From assembly GCA_030248215.1 (NCBI GenBank), contig JASANG010000621.1:350634-414633 (forward strand): 64,000 nucleotides of DNA, given 5' to 3'. The stretch is from Enoplolaimus lenunculus (lineage: Eukaryota > Nematoda > Enoplea > Enoplida > Thoracostomopsidae). Numbering within the stretch: position 1 is the first letter of the stretch; the number at the start of each line of letters is the position of its first letter. The position numbers and the translations under genes were made by a program. Positions 58,401 through 64,000 of this stretch are shown one piece after another. The notes under the pieces were generated by a model that was not told the origin of the DNA, ran no database searches, and saw only the letters and a program-made list of their open reading frames with translations.

Positions 58401-60061
58401 TGTAGTCCCACTACGACTGGTTAGCTAACTATTCATTTATCGGTCTTGGAGGTTTGCAAGCAATTTTCTCAGATTCCTTGCACCCAAAAACCCTCAGCCG
58501 CCCTAATAATTATTGGAATGATTTAAAAAGTCCTAATTTTGTCTCGTCAATTTAGCAAATATGCAAATTATGTATTAGCTAACTATTAGACAATTGCTTT
58601 TAAAGGTCTTTAGACAATTTATTCAGATTCCTCGCACCAAAAAACCCATTATTGCTGAAATTAGATTGCTTGTAATCTTAACAATTAGTGAAAAATTGTA
58701 AAAACGCCTAATTTAGGCTTATCAATTATACTTATATGCAAATTATCTATTAGCTAACTACTCAATTATCGGTTTTTCGGTTTTAGACGTTTGTAAACAA
58801 TTTATTCAGATTCCTCGCACCAAAAAACTGTCAGTAAACCCTAATAATTATTGAAATAATTTAAAAAGTCCTAATTTTGTCTTGTCAATTAAGCTAGTAT
58901 GCAAATTAGCTATGCGCTAACTATTCCATTATCGGTTTTGGAGGTTTGTAAACAATTTATTCAGATTCTTCGCACCCAAAAACCTTCAGTAAACCATGAT
59001 ATTTATTGAAATAATTTAAAAAGTCCTGGTTTTGTCTTGTCAATTAAGCTAATATGTAAATTAGCTGTTAGCTAAATATTCAACTATCGGTTTAGGATGT
59101 TTGTAAACAATTTATTTATATTCCTCGCACCTAAAAACCCGTTATTGCTGGAAGTATATTGCTTTTAACCTTAATAATTAGTGAAATATTGTAAGAAGTC
59201 CAAATTTAGGCTTACAAACTATGCTAATATGCAAATTATCCATTAGCTAACTACTCAATTATCAGTTTTGGAGCTAAGAAACCCTTTAATACTGAAATTA
59301 GATTGCTTCTAACTGTAATAATTACTGAAATATTGTGGAAAGTCCTAATTTAGGCTTAATTAATTATGCAAATTAGCCTGTAGCTAATAAACGGCTTAAA
59401 ATTTTAAAACCCCAATGCGAGGTTAACACCGTAGGATAATTGGCTTTCAAACAAAAAAAGTTTATGAAAATCGGTTCAGCCGTTCCTGAGATTCTTTTCG
59501 GACGGACAGACGGACGGACGGACATCCACCTTTCGGCCCCCAAGTACAAAACATAAAACGCTTCGCGAAACTCCGAGCTTCGCTCGGAGTTTCGCTTCGC
59601 TCAATAAAGTAGATAGAATTTTAAACATTGGAATGCGCCGTTCACAATAATAAAATTCAGCCGGACCACAAAAAGTGTCACATTTTGTGGCCCGGCCGAA
59701 TTATATAATGTGAACCACGCATAAAATCAATACTGGTATGACAGCTCCGCTGGACTTATGTTACCACGCCATTGGCCACAGACCTGGGAAAGCAATATAT
59801 TTTATTTTAATTTCAGGTCCACGATCTTGTCCCATGAACGGGTCAACGTTAAGGTCGGCGATATCGGAGCCAAAAACATCAGAACATGATCCACTTCAAC
59901 TCTCTTGTGAACCAGCAATGGCAGTCGGTGTACGTCAGTGCAGTCCACTGAATCAAGGGGGTACTAACGAACATCCCCCGTCTACTGAATTCAGATTACC
60001 CGAACGCGATATCAAAAGGCTGAGCAGCAGAAACAGTATCACAGAGACGTCGAGCTTATAA
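43443..60061 (+). CDS. Single-pass type I membrane protein, multi-exon, family not recognised
   Basis: Exons by splice sites and phase: 43443-43533 (ATG, hydrophobic signal peptide with LLLMFALLL), 52056-52153 (ECCDERLTVKQIFQC), 52485-52614, 54997-55132 (CPQTVACSQGP), 55904-56248 (membrane segment VIYASAAFVFGVLVSMPAII) and 59817-60061 (hydrophilic tail ending SITETSSL, TAA). Phases agree for 1 to 2, 2 to 3, 4 to 5 and 5 to last. Exon 3 to 4 does not fit, so an exon is missing between them; sequence from 53393 (GIYGPLTSDLHTIPVMCYV) has an acceptor and the right incoming phase but no suitable donor. A further candidate exon starts at 56384. The ectodomain, with scattered cysteines and an IPVMCY segment, hints at a ZP-like module, but this is a weak guess. 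The introns are packed with MITEs. Confidence 0.6.
43550..43810. mobile_element. CACTGTAAATT-family MITE
   Basis: ACTGTAAATTCCATTGAGTT near the left and CGCTGAAATTTATAGTG followed by TA at the right. It lies 16 bp into the first intron of the membrane-protein gene. Confidence 0.68.
43885..44322. mobile_element. Tc1/mariner-like MITE, complete, 438 bp
   Basis: Inverted ends CTGTAGTAACCCAAAT and ATTCGGGTCACTACAG, flanked by TA on both sides (43883-43884, 44323-44324). No transposase. Reference copy for the partial copies at 17990, 19328 and 23968. Confidence 0.9.
44400..44480 (+). mobile_element. Fragment of the tRNA-like piggyBac MITE/SINE
   Basis: TCGAGCGTCAAGGTCCTACA then CAGCTGAGTGCGATAG and CGCCTCCCACC match the tRNA-like half of the family; both ends are lost and box B is decayed. 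Confidence 0.6.
44883..45039. mobile_element. hAT-like MITE of the TTAGGC-bearing family
   Basis: GGCCCGAGTAAAGATCAGAG to CTTGCCATTGGCC. Perfect 8-bp duplication ACAACAAT (44875-44882, 45040-45047). A short core with few TTAGGC units makes this one of the smallest copies. Confidence 0.93.
45048..46182. other. Intronic sequence with TTAGGC-type words
   Basis: AAGCCTAAGCCTAAG words at about 45597 and 45848 are probably relics of the TTAGGC-bearing family. No exon is supported, though short open frames exist. Confidence 0.4.
46183..46475. mobile_element. CCCGTAGCCA family, two arms
   Basis: GACCCGTAGCCAGGTCAACT at the left, CTTGGCTACGGGCCCGA at about 46330-46346, then a second segment to CTGGCTACAGGCCTGA. 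GCTTGTAAGTC occurs in both orientations. Confidence 0.65.
46476..47239. other. Intronic stretch with weak internal repetition
   Basis: The words TATCACCA, GTTAGTAATAGGTTTTCAAA/TTAGCGATCGGGTTTGCAAA and CAAAATTGATACAG/CAAAATTGGTACAG recur, which suggests a diverged duplication. No gene is supported. Confidence 0.45.
47240..48357. other. Intronic stretch with a CCCGTAGCCA-family fragment
   Basis: 47250-47415 carries family words ending CTCTGGCTACGGGCTTGAT. A 14-G run lies at about 48226-48239. No exon is supported. Confidence 0.5.
48358..48690. repeat. Tandem array of about 103-bp units from a CCCGTAGC-family element
   Basis: Three units begin GATGTGGGC(C/T)CGTAGCTAAG and contain GGGGGCTGCCTCCTACAAAA, TTTTGCCCTCCCC and TTTGCGTGACACTCAGCAA. 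A fourth, partial unit (GCCCGTAGCCAAGGGGGAG) leads into a more normal family body to about 48830. Confidence 0.85.
49030..49205. mobile_element. CCCGTAGCCA-family copy
   Basis: GGGCCCGTAGCCAAGGAGGG at the left, GGTGAACAGGCTAAGGGCGGGCC at the right (decayed GGCTACGGG), with GCTTGTAAGTC between. Confidence 0.6.
49225..49330. mobile_element. GACAAGTTGTCG-family fragment
   Basis: GGACCGACAAGTTGTCGAGG, then GGGCGACGAATTGTCGTGG. Self-complementary words as at 41860 and 51640. Confidence 0.5.
49331..50072. other. Intronic stretch without a supported feature
   Basis: No coding segment or repeat ends could be supported. Confidence 0.4.
50073..50316. mobile_element. hAT-like MITE of the TTAGGC-bearing family, longest run
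   Basis: GGTTAATGCAAAGAACAGGG to GATCTTTACATGGGCC. Target duplication 6 of 8 (CTGCGCAA, ATACGCAA). The core has about ten CCTAAG units with two tandem copies of a GCGTAAGAATGAGTTTATTC segment. Confidence 0.82.
50350..50535. mobile_element. hAT-like MITE, CAGTGGCGGATCC family, diverged
   Basis: CACTGGCGGATTGAAG at the left and CTTGATCCGCCATTGG at the right are inverse, with a 12-G run inside. The flanks are only partly duplicated. Confidence 0.7.
50536..51639. other. Intronic stretch, related in part to the 57-kb complex element
   Basis: ATCTCAGGAACCACTGAACT then GATTTTGATAAACTTTTTTT at about 50730-50775 matches the inverted core of the element near 57.6 kb. CTAACTAATTAGCATATTAG at about 51020 resembles its monomers. 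No exon is supported. Confidence 0.5.
51640..51835. mobile_element. GACAAGTTGTCG-family element with TTAGGC words
   Basis: GGACAACTTGTCGCCCAATA at the left, ATGATGGGCGACGAATTGTC toward the right, TAAGCCTAAGCCTAAGC between. Confidence 0.6.
52190..52400. mobile_element. TTAGGC-family MITE between exons 2 and 3 of the membrane-protein gene
   Basis: TGCCCGTGTATACAACACTG, then CCGTAACAGTAGTATAAACG, CCTAAG runs and AAACTTACTCTATTTC; the right end is truncated. Confidence 0.65.
52873..53347. mobile_element. hAT-like MITE, CAGTGGCGGATCC family, 475 bp
   Basis: CAGTGGCGGTATCCAGG and CCATGGATCCGCCACTG are inverse ends. Target duplication 7 of 8 (GACATGAG 52865-52872, GACATTAG 53348-53355). Poly-G/poly-C tracts inside both ends. 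It ends 45 bp before a candidate exon at 53393. Confidence 0.88.
53460..54479. other. Intronic stretch without a supported exon
   Basis: Short open frames only. A small segment at about 54182-54290 resembles the GGCGCTATAC element. Confidence 0.4.
54480..54865. mobile_element. Harbinger-like fragment joined to a TTAGGC-family fragment
   Basis: CAATTTCC/GGAAATTG words and the terminus GTGGATGACGCA match the element at 8870-10607. It is followed directly by TTAGACTATTTTTTCATATT, the interior of the TTAGGC-bearing family, with TTA at the join. Confidence 0.65.
55205..55384. mobile_element. TTAGGC-family MITE
   Basis: GGCCCATGTATAGATCAGGA at the left, CTGTTACGACCC and ACATCATTGGC at the right, GCTTAGG words between. 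Target duplication not clear. Confidence 0.75.
55484..55677. mobile_element. hAT-like MITE of the TTAGGC-bearing family, reverse orientation
   Basis: GGCCAATGTTACTTTTAGGC to AAAGTAACATGGGC(A). Perfect 8-bp duplication AAATTTTT (55476-55483, 55678-55685). Confidence 0.9.
56384..56496 (+). CDS. Candidate alternative exon of the membrane-protein gene, running into a transposon end
   Basis: An AG acceptor after TTTTTGAAAC gives the correct incoming phase for exon 55904-56248, and the frame reads AICPSWQLDHPERPFPFNI. It then enters the repeat terminus CCAGTCGTAGTGGGACTAC and stops at TAA 56494. No GT donor gives the phase needed by the last exon. Since exon 55904-56248 can splice directly to 59817, this may be an alternative last exon, an exon destroyed by the insertion, or not an exon. 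Confidence 0.4.
56442..59610. repeat. Complex element of ~165-bp satellite-like monomers in alternating orientation
   Basis: Monomers contain TATGCAAATTAGCTATTAGC, TAACTATTCAATTATCGG, CCTCGCACCCAAAAACC and AAAAAGTCCTAATTT(A/T). They run forward from about 56500 to 57180, inverse from 57660 to 58400, forward again from 58420 to 59400. Between the first two blocks is an inverted core with (GGAC/CAGA)n tracts and CGAGCGAAGCTCGGAGTTTC palindromes; a related single arm closes the region at 59400-59610. CCAGTCGTAGTGGGACTACA and its complement bound 56442-58421. No coding sequence. Confidence 0.8.
59640..59715. mobile_element. Short MITE, GTTCACATTATAAAATTCGGC family
   Basis: GTTCACAATAATAAAATTCA and GGCCGAATTATATAATGTGAAC are inverse arms around CACAAAAAGTGTCACATTTTGTG, a near-complete hairpin. 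Confidence 0.75.
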
Positions 60062-61280
60062 TTAAGGCTTGGATTTGTTCTTGCACTGATGAATATGTAC
60101 GGGGGTATGGCTGTGATGAAAATATGAGGTCCACTCAGGAAGTAGGCACGTTGAAATGATGTTAAGCGGTGCACTGGAGCAAAAAATTAGTCGAAATTAG
60201 CAGTCGCTTACGTTAACGGCAAGTTTGGATATCAATTTTTACCGGAAGCGGATACATGGTTACTTTGTTGAACGCAGTTGAATATCATGCGTACAGATTA
60301 GCATTTTTTGTTATGTTTGCATTTTTGCAATTATACGCTTACATCTGCAATTATTTTTGTATATTTTCAGCCTGGTACCTTGTCAGATATTTTGTTTGAC
60401 ATAGCTGTAGTTTGTGATTGCTTCAAACTTTAAGCTTCCTATTTTGTACTGTATTTTTCTTAAACATTCGGGCCCTTGTATACTTTCTCTGTAGTTAAAG
60501 GTTAGGATGGTTTTAAGTGTATTGTTTTTTCGAAAATGAAAAATATTTTTAGGTATAATAAATAACTTATTAACATTCATTTCCATGCCTCTATTAATGC
60601 CGTATTTTAAATCGTATACCTCTAAGGGTAATTGATTGGAGCCTTGTTTGAATGTTTGGAAGCATAAATTTAGTGTGCGTTTAGTAATCGGTGGAGGGTT
60701 ATGGCATGGGCTTAGGCGTAGGTCAACTTTTACCTAAGCCTATTGGCTTAGTAGTTGTTGACAACACAAACGACAACCTTATACTGGTGTAACACACATA
60801 TATGATGGTGCAACCGGAGGTGAAAATACCAGAGCTTGACCCGAAGCCGAAAGTAAACAAACTTGTCGGAGCTGAAGGCGAAGCCGGAAGTGAAGTGAAA
60901 TTAGGAAGTTAAAATGATGCTTCATTTGTTAATTTTAGCAAATATCTGTAATATGTTGTTAAATCGTTTGGTTTTACACGTTTTTGTTGGAATCCAGACA
61001 ATTCTTTGCTTAAAATTGTGCCAAAAGTTGAAACGAAATGTGTGTGTTTTGCGTTTATTAATATTTTTGTATATAACAACACTAAATAGTGAAATATGAT
61101 TTACCCGTAAGAATGTACAGAAAAAATTATAGAAAATGGTCTAAACATCCATGATTTTGTAACGCATAGGGTAGCGCCGAATTACTCAAGTACACATTTC
61201 AAGGTTTCGTTTTTAATTAATATTTGTCTCAGACAGCAGTCTGCAATATTTACAGAAATAAAAAATTGTCGAAGTTTTGA
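60062..61280. other. 3' flank of the membrane-protein gene
   Basis: The 3' UTR should start here, but no single poly-A signal stands out. A GGTGCAACCGGAGG fragment lies at about 60810-60905, and TTAGGC-type words at about 60710-60745. No gene is supported. Confidence 0.4.
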
Positions 61281-61534
61281 GGCTCATGTAAAGATCAGGG
61301 GCGGAAAGTTTTTCTGTGTGACGAAATTAAAGTAAACTTAAGCTTTAGACTATTTTTTTGCTTGGCTTAGGCTTAGGCTTTTTTAGGCTTAGGCTTAGTA
61401 ATATGCCCATTCTTACGTTTAGGTTTAGGCTTTGTAGTATGCCCATTCTTACGTTTAGGTTTAGGCTTTACGCTTAGGCTTAGGCTTAGGAATATGCTTA
61501 TAATACGTTTCCGCCCCTGTTCTTTACATTGGCC
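61281..61534. mobile_element. hAT-like MITE of the TTAGGC-bearing family
   Basis: GGCTCATGTAAAGATCAGGG to TGTTCTTTACATTGGCC. Target duplication 5 of 8. The core has a tandem copy of a segment with GCCCATTCTTACGTTTAGGT. Confidence 0.8.
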
Positions 61535-61964
61535 GTCTTTGAAGTAGGTCAGGCCCACACTCTTGCAGTGTGTGCCTTCTGTTTCTGGCTAAGCCATCTG
61601 TTCAATAAAAATTTGGGCCAACGTTTTAATAACTGTTTCATATTAAGGCTCATGTTCTTACATTTTAGGCTACATTTTTTGCTTAGGCTTAAGCTTAGAA
61701 CTTGGAATATGCATAAAACGTTGGTCCAAATGAATAACCGCAATAATGTTTGTGTATGACTAATCCATTGGAGATAGTTGAAGTAACTTTTCATTCGCCT
61801 GGTTGTGAGAGCTACGAAACATTGCTCATTTATGCCACCCAACTCTCCTACAATGTGAAACTCGAAATTCAGATCTACAACATTCACAGTTCGCTATTTT
61901 CAGAACCTATTATACTTGTTAACTTGCAATAGGTGCTACACACATTTGAGAATAATGCTACCTC
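61535..61964. other. Stretch without a supported gene
   Basis: A TTAGGC-type relic at about 61667-61700 (GCTACATTTTTTGCTTAGGC) only. Confidence 0.4.
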
Positions 61965-62668
61965 TCACACGCTCTCGGTATGCAGAGCATGCACTCGGGA
62001 AAAAGTCGATGTTCGATGTAATTTCGAAAAGTTTCCAGCAATCTTTGCTGAAGTTCTAAGGACGACAGGGACTGTAAGGGTTTTCAATGACACAGAAGAT
62101 TTTGATTTTTTCTTCGAACAAAATTTAGGCAGCTTCTGATTGGCTAAATTTGTCAATCGCGGATGAGTTATTGAGCGCAACGCGTTCTCATTCGCCATTA
62201 TACAAATAGTATCGCATACTGCAGACGGTTTTCTATCCAATGGAAACGACAAACTGTTGTGGCACGATTTACTTCCGTCTCCACGACTCAAGCGGTGTCG
62301 TCGGAAGGCCAATTGGATTTGATTTTGTGAACTTGAGCGATTTCGAAGAACCAATAAGCGTTGACGATTTGGCTCGGAACAATTTCCGCCAGCCAATAGT
62401 GTTTGAGTCTGCGAACTTAAATTTATGTGATTAACCAGTGAACTTCCCGTATTCGGTGAGCTTGATTTTGATTGGTCTGCGACGGAGTCGTCGAATTTAG
62501 CATCCTTTGTTGTCGATTCATTAGTGACTGAAAAGCCAGGTTGTAGGATGTGTCCATTGGTTTGTGTGAAATGATTCGACGAAACAGCGTCGTTTACAGT
62601 CGTCGGTAGCAAATAGTGTTTACGTAAACGGTAATCAAAAATACAATTGCTCACTGCTGCATCGTTGC
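61965..62668 (-). CDS. Candidate terminal exon, serine-rich protein, family not recognised
   Basis: The minus strand is open for about 230 codons from an AG acceptor (CAAGCTTAG, exon start 62668) to a stop at 61965. The product is rich in Ser, Asn, Lys and Arg (SKSSSPNTGSSLVNHINLSS, RRHRLSRGDGSK, CSKKKSKSSVSLK) and has no membrane segment or domain I recognise. It lacks a start codon of its own, so upstream exons would lie to the right. The length of the open frame in this AT-rich DNA is the main support. The opposite strand has shorter frames over the same bases. Confidence 0.4.
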
Positions 62669-63168
62669 CTAAGCTTGAATGAAATGCACGTAGCCTGAAA
62701 CATTTATTTCGGTATAATATAATGCAAATTTCACAATATCATGCAAACACCAGAAGTGGAATGGGATGGACATCAAAACTTCATTTTGGTTTCTTGCTTC
62801 AATATAGATATCTATGCAACATTGAAGTAGTAGAAACTGAACTTTATTAGCTTCGGTGTACTGTCTGTTGAAGCGATTTCAGGCTTCAGCAGGCAACACA
62901 CCCAAGCCAATAAATACTGTGAATGAGACTGTGAAGCCAAAACACTTCAATAGACATCACACTAAACAACAGACGTCTTATCGTTTTTTGGTTTCGGTGC
63001 GCTGCGCTGTCTACTGCAGTGTCAGCTGGTTCAAACAATATTCATAAAACATGTTGAAGCATTAACTTCAGTTTACTTTTATAGTTTAAATTGTGCTCTC
63101 TATGTTTATGAAGAAACTGTATGATAAAGGATGATAACTCACAACATTAAGAATTCAGTATTTCTTCC
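62669..63168. other. Stretch without a supported gene
   Basis: GTTGAAGC, GTGAAGCC and ACTTCAGT words recur around 62820-63070, possibly a small fold-back sequence; nothing more is supported. Confidence 0.35.
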
Positions 63169-63532
63169 ATCCAATTTATAGAACAGGGCCGTAACAGTAG
63201 TATAAGCATATTTTTAAGCCCTTCTCACATTGAGTTGCTTATAGGCAACTCAGCGCAGTGCATATACGTTAAATAATATATATCGCACCGTGTTTAACAA
63301 TTGCAACACGTATACATAGTACTAAATCACCACAAGACGTGAGATCCCTCTCGGGCTCCATCGTCAAGCTCCTATAGCTAAGTGGTGATGGTATACGCTT
63401 CCCACTCCAGTCACTGGAGTTCGAATCCTAGCGTAAAAGTAGGTCTCAGGGAAAATAGAAAATGTTCATGTGAGAAAGGGTTAAGCAAAAGACAAGGCGT
63501 AAGAAGACCGTCGCCCCTGATCTTTTGGGTCC
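63169..63532. mobile_element. TTAGGC-family MITE split by a piggyBac-like element
   Basis: Left part CCAATTTATAGAACAGGGCC with CGTAACAGTAGTATAAGCAT; right part AAGACAAGGCGTAAGAAG to CGCCCCTGATCTTTTGGGTCC. The two are joined when the insert 63218-63480 and one TTAA are removed. Confidence 0.78.
63218..63480 (+). mobile_element. piggyBac-like MITE/SINE with tRNA-Gly-like module, complete
   Basis: Ends GCCCTTCTCACATTGAG and ATGTGAGAAAGGG are inverse and flanked by TTAA (63214-63217, 63481-63484), the piggyBac target. The module at about 63364-63430 has box-A-like TATAGCTAAGTGGTGATGG, an anticodon-loop-like TTCCCACT (CCC, as in tRNA-Gly) with paired flanks CTCCAGTCACTGGAG nearby, and box-B-like GAGTTCGAATCC. 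No transposase. Confidence 0.88.
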
Positions 63533-63737
63533 ATGTTCCGTCTATACTTACGATGTTTCTCTTCGATTATAGCGATACAGCTTCAGCCCGGTGCTGGACA
63601 TCGTTTGCCGTTCGTTACCATCCCACGTACTGTATTGTATTACTGAATTGCTTGACTTGTAGAATGATACTGAGCCACGTAGAAATCGCCTGAAAACAAG
63701 AAACCAAAGATACAATGGTTTATGTTATCAAAACAGC

Positions 63738-63925
63738 GGCTCATGTTACTTTTAGGACCGTCCCAGTTTCTGGTGCGTCGGTAAAAGAGTAGACTTACAT
63801 TCTAGACTGCATTTTTTGCTTCGACGTGGGCTTAGGCTGGCTCTAGGCTCAGAAATACACTTTTGCAACGCTTAGGCTTATGGCACGCTTAATCTACTGT
63901 TACGGCTCTAAAAGTAACATTGGCC
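63738..63925. mobile_element. hAT-like MITE of the TTAGGC-bearing family
   Basis: GGCTCATGTTACTTTTAGGA to CTAAAAGTAACATTGGCC. Target duplication 7 of 8 (AAAACAGC 63730-63737, AAAACAGT 63926-63933). Confidence 0.9.
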
Positions 63926-64000
63926 AAAACAGTTATTTTTTGTGTATTTTTTCAGTTGAATATATTCTTCACAAGACCCGTAGTCAGATTTGTAGTTGAA

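Noticed and set aside
63364-63430. A functional tRNA-Gly gene
   Set aside because: The cloverleaf is incomplete (no matching acceptor stem) and the same module recurs in several dispersed copies between TTAA-flanked ends.

Overview
The window is AT-rich eukaryotic DNA, almost certainly from an invertebrate animal. It has spliced genes with GT-AG introns, one of which encodes a clearly recognisable RagC/RagD GTPase, and most of the remainder is a dense, nested set of transposable elements. I cannot name the species. One abundant repeat carries TTAGGC runs, the nematode telomere unit, but here that unit sits inside a transposon, so it is not evidence of a nematode.

Layout: 1-2231 (minus) holds the first six coding exons of a RagC/D gene; its C-terminal exons lie beyond the left edge. 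2.7-6.4 kb is a decayed, unidentified protein-coding region split by a hAT-like element that itself contains a second hAT-like element. 7-11.6 kb is transposon on transposon, including a PIF/Harbinger-like element inside a TTAGGC-bearing hAT-like element. 11.8-18 kb is a retroelement cluster: a 5'-truncated non-LTR retrotransposon (minus), the N-terminal half of a Ty3/gypsy-type gag (minus), an LTR with a candidate primer-binding site, then a gag C-terminus plus a large class III (gB/chuvirus-like) envelope glycoprotein (plus), with no pol visible. A nucleoside-diphosphate-kinase-like exon lies at 18.3-18.5 kb and an uncharacterised ORF at 20 kb. 20-43 kb is almost entirely short non-autonomous elements and minisatellites, including a 1.1-kb array of an 18-bp unit that reads as a hexapeptide repeat.

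43.4-60.1 kb (plus) contains exons of what appears to be one gene for a single-pass membrane protein: signal-peptide exon, ectodomain exons, a transmembrane exon and a cytoplasmic terminal exon, with introns full of elements. 56.4-59.6 kb is a complex element made of about 165-bp satellite-like monomers in alternating orientation. The last kilobases hold a candidate serine-rich terminal exon (minus) and further nested elements.

Target-site duplications are readable by eye for many elements. They assign the short elements to hAT-like (8 bp), Tc1/mariner-like (TA), PIF/Harbinger-like (TTA) and piggyBac-like (TTAA) groups. The most interesting items are the pol-less gag/envelope locus with its inverted gag halves, the hAT-like family that spreads telomere-like TTAGGC runs, and a piggyBac-like element carrying a tRNA-Gly-like promoter module.
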